A stretch of 64,000 bases of DNA from Piscinibacter sp943370595. GTDB lineage: Bacteria > Pseudomonadota > Gammaproteobacteria > Burkholderiales > Burkholderiaceae_C. Both the position numbers and the translations under genes were made by a program. The stretch's first letter is position 1. Every line of letters starts with the position of its first letter. The DNA lies in assembly GCA_943370595.1 (NCBI GenBank), contig CALRRO020000002.1, forward strand, positions 310,001 to 374,000, written 5' to 3'. Shown here one piece after another: positions 26,086 through 33,272 of the stretch. Below the pieces are notes generated by a model. That model did no database searches. It saw only the letters and a program-made list of their open reading frames with translations, and was not told the origin of the DNA.

Positions 26086-27249
26086 TCAACGCACCGCCGC
26101 GCGCCGAAGTACGCGTGCCACGAAGCCGACCCCCAGCAGCGCCAGCAAGGCACACACGACCAGCGAGACGAGCAGCGGCTCGGCGCCGAGCGCATCGCCC
26201 TTGAGCACGCGCGTCATCAGCGTGTTCTGCGCCAGCGCAGGCACCCAGAAGTGCCAGCGTTCCTCTCCGCCCGGGTTGAGCAGGCCCACCAGCGGCATCA
26301 GCGACACGCCCAGCACCACCACCGCCGAGCTGGCCTGCGCTTCCTTGACGCTCTTGCAGCGGATCGCCACCGCCATCAGCAGCGCCGACAAGGCCGCTGC
26401 GAAGGGCGCGATGATGGCCACGAACCACAGCGCCTCGCGCACGCCGAACTGGAACAGCGCGGCCAGCGTATCGCTGCGCAGCAGCCACTGCGCCGGGATG
26501 AAGCTGAAGCAACTGAGCACAGCGATCAGCAGCGCCACCGCAGACACCGCCGCCCACTTGCCGGTGACGATGGCCAGCGGCGAGGCCGGGTTCATCAGCA
26601 GCGGCTCCAGCGAGCCGCGCTCGCGCTCGCCAGCGGTGCTGTCCAGCGCGGCGTTCAGCGCGCCGTAGAGCACCGCCATCAGCACGAAAAAGGGCAGCAT
26701 GCCGGTGATCTGCGTGCCGCGGGTCTGCGGGTTGGCGAGGTCCCGCGCGTCCAGGCGCACCGGCTCGAGCAGATCGCCCGAAACCCCCCGGATCGCCAGT
26801 GCCAGCGTCGCGCGTTCGCGATTGAAGCCGGCCACCAGCCGTTGCAGCCGGCCAACGCCCGCCTCGGCGCGCTTGTTCGCGCTGTCGCTGACGATCACCA
26901 GCAGCGGTGCGTCGGCGCGCTGCAGCGCCGCCTCGAAGTCCTTCGGGATCAGCAACACCGGGTCGCCCAGGTCGGCACTGCGCAACTGCGCCTCATGGTC
27001 GGCCGGCGCCGGCTTCACCGTGAAACCCTGGCGGGCGATGTAGTTGACCAGCGTCGGCGCGGCCTCGGCCCCGGCGAGCACCACCTCCCGCCGTTCTGCG
27101 CGTGACTCGAACGAGGCCACCAGCCCCGACAGCGCCACCAGCACCAGCGGACCCATCAACACGCTGGACAGCAGCACCACCATCAGCGTGCGGCGGTCGC
27201 GCAGTGCGTCCACCCATTCCTTGGCGAAAACGGTCCACGCCGGTCTCAT
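26086..27249 (-). CDS. ABC-2 type transporter permease (NatB-like)
   Basis: A 387-residue inner-membrane protein: one N-terminal helix (about 22-45), a large extracytoplasmic domain (about 46-190), and five or six further helices to the C-terminus. This is the layout of NatB/YhaP-type ABC-2 permeases. The loop ALDSTAGERERGSLEPLLMNPASPLAIVTGKW is the coupling-helix motif of the family (GERExGTLExLL). Its ATG (27247-27249) overlaps the stop of a 30-residue ORF (ATGA), and it works with the ATPase gene immediately upstream. The exported substrate is unknown; NatAB of Bacillus exports Na+, but this cannot be transferred with confidence. Confidence 0.92.
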   Translation of the reverse strand: MRPAWTVFAKEWVDALRDRRTLMVVLLSSVLMGPLVLVALSGLVASFESRAERREVVLAGAEAAPTLVNYIARQGFTVKPAPADHEAQLRSADLGDPVLLIPKDFEAALQRADAPLLVIVSDSANKRAEAGVGRLQRLVAGFNRERATLALAIRGVSGDLLEPVRLDARDLANPQTRGTQITGMLPFFVLMAVLYGALNAALDSTAGERERGSLEPLLMNPASPLAIVTGKWAAVSAVALLIAVLSCFSFIPAQWLLRSDTLAALFQFGVREALWFVAIIAPFAAALSALLMAVAIRCKSVKEAQASSAVVVLGVSLMPLVGLLNPGGEERWHFWVPALAQNTLMTRVLKGDALGAEPLLVSLVVCALLALLGVGFVARVLRRAAVR

Positions 27250-27338
27250 GACTGCCCCTCGTACGACGAGTACGTCGGCCGATCCCCCAGGGGGATGCGG
27301 GCCGGCTTGGGAACGGCCCAGCGCTCGGCCCGCGTCAT
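27246..27338 (-). CDS. 30-residue ORF coupled on both sides between ABC subunits
   Basis: The ORF reads MTRAERWAVPKPARIPLGDR followed by PTYSSYEGQS. Its ATG overlaps the ATPase stop (ATGA, 27335-27338) and its TGA overlaps the permease start (ATGA, 27246-27249), so ribosomes could pass through all three genes without release. No signal peptide or membrane helix is seen and I recognise no family. It may be a real small protein or only a translational bridge that keeps the permease coupled to the ATPase. Confidence 0.5.
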   Translation of the reverse strand: MTRAERWAVPKPARIPLGDRPTYSSYEGQS

Positions 27339-28111
27339 GTCGCCACCTCGTCCGCATAAGCCAGCCGCACGAAGGCCTCCTCGAAGTCGCGCGTGCCGCA
27401 TCGCGTGCGCAGTTCGGCCACCGTGCCCTGCGCCACCGTGCGGCCGCGCGAGACGACGACGACGCTGTCGCACAGCCGCTCGACCTCCTGCATGATGTGC
27501 GTCGAGAAGACGATGCACTTGCCGCCGCCCGCCGGCGAGGCGAGCCACTGCAGCGTCTCGCGCAGCGCGCGCGTGGCGACCACGTCCAGCCCGTTGGTCG
27601 GCTCGTCGAGCACGATGTTCGCCGGGTCGTGCACCAGCGCGCGGGCGAGCGCCACCTTCATGCGCTCGCCCTGGCTGAAGCCGTCGGTGCGGCGGTCGAG
27701 CAGCTTGCTGCAGTCGAGCATCTGCGCCAGCGCCTCGGCGCGGGCCTGCGCCTCGTCGCGCGCCATGCCCTGCAGCGACGAGAAGTAGACGATGTTCTCG
27801 CGCGCCGTCAGCCGCGGGTAGAGGCCGCGCGCGTCGCTGAGCACGCCCATGCGCGCCAGCGCCTCGCGAGGGCGCTGCGCCACCTCGATGCCGTCGACCT
27901 GCAGCGTGCCGGCATCGGGGCGGATCAGGCCGGCGAGCATGCGCAGCGTCGTCGTCTTGCCGGCACCGTTGGGGCCGAGCAGGCCGGTGATGGCGCCGTT
28001 AGCCGCGCTGAAGCCGACGTCACACACCGCCTGCACCGGTGCACCACGGGCACCGAACAGGCCAGCGCGCGGCGCGGCGAAGGTCTTGGCGAGTTGCTCG
28101 ATGCGGATCAT
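27335..28111 (-). CDS. ABC transporter ATP-binding protein (NatA-like)
   Basis: A 258-residue ATPase with Walker A GPNGAGKTTT (about 45-54), the ABC signature FSQGERMKVALARAL (SQGER in place of SGGQ), Walker B NIVLDEPTNGLD and H-loop STHIM. The N-terminal MIRIEQLAKTF and the ABC signature are those of the NatA/CcmA-type exporter class. It energises the permease encoded just downstream. Start ATG 28111 overlaps the hydrolase stop (ATGA at 28108-28111), so the ABC genes are coupled to a secreted hydrolase. The substrate is unknown. Confidence 0.94.
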   Translation of the reverse strand: MIRIEQLAKTFAAPRAGLFGARGAPVQAVCDVGFSAANGAITGLLGPNGAGKTTTLRMLAGLIRPDAGTLQVDGIEVAQRPREALARMGVLSDARGLYPRLTARENIVYFSSLQGMARDEAQARAEALAQMLDCSKLLDRRTDGFSQGERMKVALARALVHDPANIVLDEPTNGLDVVATRALRETLQWLASPAGGGKCIVFSTHIMQEVERLCDSVVVVSRGRTVAQGTVAELRTRCGTRDFEEAFVRLAYADEVAT

Positions 28112-29568
28112 CGTGCCGCCTCCGGCACGGGCGGCACGAAGGCCGGGGGGCGGGGTATGCCGGTGATGCAGGCGGCGTCGATGGCCAGCGCCTGCGCCTC
28201 GTCGCGCGCGTCGATGAAACGATAGAGCAGGTCGGGCACGCAGCCGCTGCCCAGCAGCCCGTGGCCGGCATGGGGCACGAGAACGAGACGCGCCTGCGCG
28301 CCCAGCGCGTCGGCCACCCGCTTCGCATGCCGCGGCGGCGTGGCGGGGTCGAGGCCCCCGGCCAGCAGCAGCACCGGCGTGGCGGCTGTGCCGACCTTGT
28401 AGAACGCCTCCGGCACCGCAGCGCGCGGCCATCCGGCGCAGGCCTGCTCATAGAGCGGCGCGAGGCCATTGCCGAAGTCGCGCGCCGGAGTCGACGATGC
28501 GCCGGCGATGCGCGGGGCGTCCTCCGCGCAGATCACCGAGAAATGCATGCCGGTGTACAGCCGCGGACCGCCGCGGCGCGACAGCACGCCGGCCAGCGCC
28601 GCCAGCGCCTCGAACCGACCTTCGGCTGCCGCGACTATCGCAGCCGGCAGGCCGGCGGCGAGCGTCGGCACATAAAGCGGCGCGCGCACTGCGCCCAGCA
28701 GCAGGTCGCGGCTCAGCGTGAACGACTCCGGCCTGCCGCTCAGCGGGTCGGCCACCGTCACCACCCGCGGCAGCGACCCGAGCAGCGCGTCCCACTGCGC
28801 GCGCAGCGTGGGCCACTGGCGTGTGCAGGCCGGCTCGGTGCTGCAGGCGGCGAACAGGGCGTCGAGCGCGGCCTGCGCATCGGCGCCGGCACTGACCGGC
28901 AGCACCATGTCCGGCGGCGCCACGCCGTCGAGCACGCTGCGCCGCACCGCCTGCGGGAACTGCCGCTGGTACTCCAGCGCTGCGCGAGTGCCGTAGGACG
29001 CGCCGACCAGGTTGATGCGTTCGGCGCCGAGGGCCTGGCGCACGGCGTCGAGGTCCTGCATCGCCAGAGTCGTGGTGAAGAAGCCGAGGTCGGCTGCACG
29101 TTTCACGTACGGCAGGCGCAGCAGATTGTCCCGGCAGGAAGCCAGGCGCTGCAGTTGCTTCGCCGGGTCGGCCGCGTCGGCCAGCGCCGCCTCGCGCGGC
29201 TCGTCGCAGTCCAGCGGCGCCGAGCGCCCGGTGCCGCGCTGGTCGACGAAGACGATGTCGCGCCGGTTGTTCAGCCGCGCGAACACCGGCATCACCTGCG
29301 CGGCCAGCGAGATGGCGCTCTGGCCCGGCCCGCCGGCGAGCAGGAACACCGGGTCGGGCAGCTTGCGCCGCGCCAGTGCCGGCACGACCACGTAGTGCAG
29401 CTGGAAGCGCGGGCCGTCGACACGCGCCGGGTCGAGCGAACGCTCGAGGCTGCCGCACAGCACCTCGTGCGCGAGGCCGTCGACGCGGCACGGCGCCGGG
29501 CCGGCCGCCTGCGCCAGCGGCGCGAGCGCCGACAGGCCGAGCGACAGCAGGGCGCTGCGCAGTCTCAC
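28108..29568 (-). CDS. Exported alpha/beta hydrolase (tripeptidyl/proline aminopeptidase-like)
   Basis: A 486-residue protein starting with GTG 29568: signal peptide VRLRSALLSLGLSALAPLAQA, then an alpha/beta hydrolase with oxyanion-loop LLAGGPGQSAI, VFVDQRGTGRSAPLDCD, nucleophile Ser in LVGASYGTRAALEY, and a C-terminal TAP-like segment (TPVLLLAGGLDPATPPRHAKRVADALG ... VPHAGHGLL) carrying the Asp and His. Relatives are periplasmic peptidases or esterases. The GTG overlaps the stop of the glutaredoxin-like gene (GTGA, 29565-29568), and its own stop overlaps the ABC ATPase start. This makes a coupled operon whose joint purpose, perhaps export and processing of a peptide, is speculative. Confidence 0.88.
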   Translation of the reverse strand: MRLRSALLSLGLSALAPLAQAAGPAPCRVDGLAHEVLCGSLERSLDPARVDGPRFQLHYVVVPALARRKLPDPVFLLAGGPGQSAISLAAQVMPVFARLNNRRDIVFVDQRGTGRSAPLDCDEPREAALADAADPAKQLQRLASCRDNLLRLPYVKRAADLGFFTTTLAMQDLDAVRQALGAERINLVGASYGTRAALEYQRQFPQAVRRSVLDGVAPPDMVLPVSAGADAQAALDALFAACSTEPACTRQWPTLRAQWDALLGSLPRVVTVADPLSGRPESFTLSRDLLLGAVRAPLYVPTLAAGLPAAIVAAAEGRFEALAALAGVLSRRGGPRLYTGMHFSVICAEDAPRIAGASSTPARDFGNGLAPLYEQACAGWPRAAVPEAFYKVGTAATPVLLLAGGLDPATPPRHAKRVADALGAQARLVLVPHAGHGLLGSGCVPDLLYRFIDARDEAQALAIDAACITGIPRPPAFVPPVPEAAR

Positions 29569-29936
29569 GGCTCGCCGAGGAAGCGCATCAGTTCGCCGCT
29601 GGCCAGCAGGCGCTGCAGGTCGTCGTACCCGCCGATCAGCACGCCCTTGGCGAACACCATCGGGAAGGTCGGCCAGCCCGTCCACATCTTCAGCGCGTTG
29701 CGGCGCCGCCAGCCGCTGAAGTAGCTGCCGAACTCGAGGTACTGGTGGGCCAGGCCGGCGGCGTCCAGCGCCTTGCGCGCCTTGCGCACGAACGGGTTGC
29801 CGGCCATGCCGACCACCAGCAGCCGGTTCGAGGCGGCGGCCGCCTGCACGTTGTGGACGATGTCGGCGTGCAGGTTGGCGACCTTGTCACGGATGGCCGT
29901 GTGAAGGCGGCCTTCTTCCAGGATGCTGCGGGGCAT
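29565..29936 (-). CDS. Glutaredoxin-like protein without cysteine
   Basis: A 123-residue protein with clear monothiol-glutaredoxin features: MAGNPFVRKARKALDAAGLAHQYLEFG, the cis-Pro motif WPTFPMVFAKG (88-98) and the glutathione-site GGYDDLQRL (102-110). The active site, normally CPYC or CGFS, is replaced by NPFV (47-50), and there is no cysteine anywhere in the protein. It cannot do thiol chemistry. It may bind glutathione or a protein, or serve as a scaffold. Start ATG 29936; the longer frame upstream lacks similarity. It is the first gene of the coupled hydrolase-ABC operon. Confidence 0.85.
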   Translation of the reverse strand: MPRSILEEGRLHTAIRDKVANLHADIVHNVQAAAASNRLLVVGMAGNPFVRKARKALDAAGLAHQYLEFGSYFSGWRRRNALKMWTGWPTFPMVFAKGVLIGGYDDLQRLLASGELMRFLGEP

Positions 29937-30000
29937 GGGCGCTCGGGAAACCTCAAGGGCGAAAGCCCCGAGGTTAGCCCAGCCGCGCACCGGCCTGGAA

Positions 30001-30879
30001 TCAGCTCGCCAGCACCCCGCGCTGGAAGTCGGCCACCGCCTGGTGCAGCTCCTGCGTCGTGTTCATCACGAAGGGGCCGTACTGCGCGATCGGCTCGCCC
30101 AGCGGCGCGCCGGCGACGAACAGGATCTGCGCCTCGCCGCCGCCGGCCGGCGCGACGAAACGAACGCCGTCGGCCTGCGCATCGTTGCGCAGGATTGCCA
30201 TGTGCTCGCTGGCCGCCGGCGAACCGCCGATCTCCACCGCCACGCCGCCGTACACATAGGCGAAGGCGTTGTGGCCGGCGGGCACCGGCAGCTCGAAGGC
30301 CTGGCCGGCGGGCAGCGTGATGTCCAGCACCAGCGGCTCGGTGGTCGGGCGGGTCACCGCGCCGGTCACGCCATGCGTGCTGCCGGCGATCACGCGCACG
30401 TGCACGCCGCCGTCGAGCTCGAGCACCGGCACCGCCGCGGGCGGCACGTCGCGGTAGGCGGGCGGCTGCATCTTGTCCTTCGCGGCGAGGTTGACCCACA
30501 GCTGGAAGCCGGCCATGCGGCCTTCTTCCTGCTCGGGCATCTCGGAATGGATGATGCCGCGGCCGGCGGTCATCCACTGCACACTGCCCGGCTCGAGCAG
30601 GCCGACGTTGCCGACGCTGTCGCCATGGCGCATGCGCCCGGCCTTCATGATCGTCACCGTCTCGAAGCCGCGGGGCGGGTGGTCGGGGAAGCCGCCGATG
30701 TAGTCGCTGGCCGCGTCGCTGCCGAAGGCATCGAGCATCAGGAACGGATCGAGCCGGTGCTGCAGCGGCTGCGTGAGCACGCGCGTCAGCTTGACGCCGG
30801 CGCCGTCGGAGGTGGGCTGGCCGCGCACGAGGCGTTCGACGCCGCGCGAGCGGGTGATGGAAGCAGTCGAGGTGTTCAT
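30001..30879 (-). CDS. Pirin family protein
   Basis: A 292-residue bicupin. The N-terminal cupin has the metal ligands in FPDHPPRGFETVTIM (two His) and GRGIIHSEMPEQ (His and Glu). FQLWVNLAAKDKMQPPAYRDVP is the pirin signature. The C-terminal cupin (about 180-270) is degenerate, as usual. Bacterial pirins act as quercetinase-like dioxygenases or regulators of metabolism; the role here is unknown. It is divergent from a GST gene with 132 bases between the starts, in which I see no convincing operator. Confidence 0.94.
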   Translation of the reverse strand: MNTSTASITRSRGVERLVRGQPTSDGAGVKLTRVLTQPLQHRLDPFLMLDAFGSDAASDYIGGFPDHPPRGFETVTIMKAGRMRHGDSVGNVGLLEPGSVQWMTAGRGIIHSEMPEQEEGRMAGFQLWVNLAAKDKMQPPAYRDVPPAAVPVLELDGGVHVRVIAGSTHGVTGAVTRPTTEPLVLDITLPAGQAFELPVPAGHNAFAYVYGGVAVEIGGSPAASEHMAILRNDAQADGVRFVAPAGGGEAQILFVAGAPLGEPIAQYGPFVMNTTQELHQAVADFQRGVLAS

Positions 30880-31011
30880 GGAATCAATGTAGCGGGCACC
30901 GCCTGCCGTTTCGAGTCAGCGGATTTGCACACCTCGCTGAATTGCCTTGCATGCCGGCTTGAGCTCGCATGGCTGTAATGTCGAGGTCCGCAACCCGACC
31001 CAGGAGACACC

Positions 31012-31620
31012 ATGAAGCTCTACTACAGCCCCGGCGCCTGCTCGCTCTCGCCCCACATCGTGCTGCGCGAAGCGGGCCTGGCCTTCGAGCCGGTGCTGGC
31101 CAGCACCAAGACGCACAAGCTGCAGGACGGCAGCGACTACTACGCGATCAACCCGAAGGGCTACGTGCCGCTGCTCGAGCTCGACGGCGGAGAACGCCTG
31201 TCGGAAGGCCCGGTGATCGTGCAGTACATCGCCGACCAGGTGCCCGAGAAGGGCCTCGCCCCGGCCGCCGGCACGATGGCGCGCTACCGCCTGCAGGAGT
31301 GGCTGAACTTCATCACCAGCGAACTGCACAAGGGCTTCTCGCCGCTGTTCAACCCGGCCGTGCCGGACGACGCCAGGCCGGTGTTCCGCAAGAAGCTGGT
31401 CGAGCGCTTCACCTGGGTCGACGGCCAGCTCGCCGGCAAGAGCTACCTGATGGGCGATGCCTTCAGCGTCGCCGATGCTTACCTGTTCACCGTAGGATCC
31501 TGGGCGCCCCACGTGGGTGTCGACATCACCGGACTGGCGAATCTCGGTGCCTTCATGGCGCGCATGGGCGCGCGTCCGGCCGTGCAGGCCGCGCTGCGGG
31601 CCGAAGGCCTGCTCAAGTAG
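31012..31620 (+). CDS. gstA: Glutathione S-transferase, beta class
   Basis: A 202-residue GST: the thioredoxin-fold N-terminal domain starts MKLYYSPGACSLSPHIVLREAG with the beta-class Cys10, cis-Pro in GYVPLLELDGGERLSEGPVIVQYIAD, and the helical C-terminal domain includes FITSELHKGFSPLF with the conserved His near 106, as in E. coli GstA. It probably conjugates glutathione to electrophiles and can bind glutathione covalently through Cys10. AGGAG precedes ATG 31012. The next gene follows after 12 bases. Confidence 0.95.
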   Translation: MKLYYSPGACSLSPHIVLREAGLAFEPVLASTKTHKLQDGSDYYAINPKGYVPLLELDGGERLSEGPVIVQYIADQVPEKGLAPAAGTMARYRLQEWLNFITSELHKGFSPLFNPAVPDDARPVFRKKLVERFTWVDGQLAGKSYLMGDAFSVADAYLFTVGSWAPHVGVDITGLANLGAFMARMGARPAVQAALRAEGLLK

Positions 31621-31632
31621 GCCGCCGCCGAC

Positions 31633-31992
31633 ATGCGCAGCGCCATGGTCATCGCGCTCGCCCTGGTGGCCTCGGCCGCCAGTGCCGACGCACCGCCGAT
31701 CGGCCGCTACGACGGGCGCCTGTGCGTCAGCATCGCCGAAGCGCCCGCCGACTGCGGGCCCGTGCAGGTCGACGTGCTGCGCAACCGCCGGCTGAACGTG
31801 CGCATCAGCGACATCGTCTACCAGCTGACGCTGAACACCAGCCAGGTCGATGTGGTGCTGATGCACGGCACGATGCAGATCGACGGCTTCTTCGCCCCCT
31901 ACGAATGGGCCGACAGCGCACTGCAGTTCATCGACCAGGACAAGCGCACGCGCTACGAGCTGCGGCTGCAGCAGCGCGCGGTCGTGCGTTAA
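31633..31992 (+). CDS. Small exported protein of unknown function
   Basis: A 119-residue protein with a signal peptide (MRSAMVIALALVASAASADA, cleavage near SA-DA) and a mature part of about 100 residues with two cysteines (31 and 41) that could form a disulfide. The rest is mainly predicted beta structure (VQVDVLRNRRLNVRISDIVYQLTL, VVLMHGTMQIDGFF). I do not recognise the family. Start at ATG 31633; ATG 31645 would shorten the n-region. It follows the GST gene closely and probably shares its transcript. Confidence 0.7.
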   Translation: MRSAMVIALALVASAASADAPPIGRYDGRLCVSIAEAPADCGPVQVDVLRNRRLNVRISDIVYQLTLNTSQVDVVLMHGTMQIDGFFAPYEWADSALQFIDQDKRTRYELRLQQRAVVR

Positions 31993-32093
31993 GGCATCAC
32001 TGAACCCGGCTGTCAGAGAACCTGTTCACGTGCTTATCTAACGGCCTCGGGTTTACCCGGGCATCGCGGCGGCAGTCGCATCGGCAAGACTGT

Positions 32094-32115
32094 TCGAAGT
32101 TTTCACCCACTTCGA
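32094..32115 (+). promoter_or_regulatory. Inverted repeat abutting the start of a binding-protein gene
   Basis: TCGAAGT (32094-32100) and ACTTCGA (32109-32115) are perfect complements around an 8-base loop. The repeat ends six bases before ATG 32122, exactly where a ribosome site would be, and no Shine-Dalgarno sequence is visible there. It could be an operator or a translation-controlling hairpin. This is only a positional argument. Confidence 0.35.
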
Positions 32116-32121
32116 TCACCC

Positions 32122-33255
32122 ATGACGATTCACCGCCGAACGTTCGCAGCAGCCCTGGGCGCCGCGGCCTTTGCACCGGGCCTGCGGGCCGCCGAGCAGG
32201 GCGTCACCGACAACGAGATCGTGTTCGGCCACACCGGCATCCTCAGCGGTCCGCTGGGCGGCCAGATCAAGGTCATGCTGGCCGGCGCGGAGCTGGCCTT
32301 CGCCGAGTCGCGCGCCCAGGGCGGCGTGAACGGCCGGCGGGTGCGCATCGTCTCGCTCGACGACGAACTCAAGCCCGACCGCGCGGTCGCCAACTACGAG
32401 AAGCTGCTCGGCGCCGAGGGCGCGTTCGGCCTGTTCGGCTGCGTCGGCTCGGCGACCACCGCCGCGGCGGCGCCAATGCTGCAGAAGTCTGGGGCGCCCT
32501 GGGTCGCCGGCTATGCCGTGGCCGACTCGGCGCGCGAGAAGCTCAAGGGCACCGGCTTCTTCGTGCGCGCCACCTCCGGCCGCGAGGCGCAGTCGCTGGT
32601 GCAGCACCTGACCACCATCGGCGTGACACGCATCGCGCTGGCGATGCTCGACAACCCGGGCGGCAAGGAAGCAGGCGCGCTGGTCGAAGCGGCACTGACC
32701 TCGGCGAAGCTGCAGCCGGCCGCCTCGGTGGCCATCAAGGGCGATGGCAGCAACGTGGGCGAAGCCGCTGCCACGCTGGCCAAGGCCGCGCCGCAGGCGG
32801 TGATCATGTACCTGGGCGGCGCACTGCCCGGCGAGCTGATGAAGGCGGGCTGGGCACTGAGCTCCAACCCGATGTACTACGGCATGTCCATCGTGGCCGG
32901 CGAAGTGACGGTGAAGGTGGCGGGCGAGAAGGCCCGCGGCCTGGCGATCTCGCAGGTGACGCCGTACCCTTGGAGCGATTCCGACCCGACCACGCGCGAC
33001 TACCGCAAGCTTGCCGAGGCCGCCAAGGTGCCGGTGGGCTACTACAGCTTCGAGGGCTACCTGAATGCGCTGGTGCTGCTGGAGGCGCTGCGCCGCAGCG
33101 GCCGCGAGCTGAGCCGCTCACGGCTGGTGTCGACCATGAAGGGCCTGAAGATGCGCGTGGCCGGCATGGACCTCGACTTCTCGCTCAACGGCCTGACCGG
33201 CTCGCGCTTCGTCGAGCTGGTGCAGGTGACGCACGACGGGCGCTTCGTGCGCTGA
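32122..33255 (+). CDS. ABC transporter substrate-binding protein (LivJ/LivK family), orphan
   Basis: A 377-residue periplasmic binding protein of the type 1 fold for branched-chain or aromatic amino acids and related compounds. The signal sequence MTIHRRTFAAALGAAAFAPGLRA has a twin-arginine-like start (HRRTF) that may direct Tat export. GVTDNEIVFGHTGILSGPLG is the typical mature N-terminus, and YSFEGYLNALVLLEALRRSG and GMDLDFSLNG are typical of the C-lobe. No permease or ATPase genes are near, so it probably serves a transporter or sensor encoded elsewhere. The ligand is unknown. An inverted repeat precedes the start codon. Confidence 0.92.
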   Translation: MTIHRRTFAAALGAAAFAPGLRAAEQGVTDNEIVFGHTGILSGPLGGQIKVMLAGAELAFAESRAQGGVNGRRVRIVSLDDELKPDRAVANYEKLLGAEGAFGLFGCVGSATTAAAAPMLQKSGAPWVAGYAVADSAREKLKGTGFFVRATSGREAQSLVQHLTTIGVTRIALAMLDNPGGKEAGALVEAALTSAKLQPAASVAIKGDGSNVGEAAATLAKAAPQAVIMYLGGALPGELMKAGWALSSNPMYYGMSIVAGEVTVKVAGEKARGLAISQVTPYPWSDSDPTTRDYRKLAEAAKVPVGYYSFEGYLNALVLLEALRRSGRELSRSRLVSTMKGLKMRVAGMDLDFSLNGLTGSRFVELVQVTHDGRFVR

Positions 33256-33272
33256 GCCCCACCGCGGCCGGA

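Noticed and set aside
32048..32059. Small hairpin CGGGT-TT-ACCCG upstream of the orphan binding protein
   Set aside because: Two-base loop and five-base stem with no U-tract; too weak to call a terminator.
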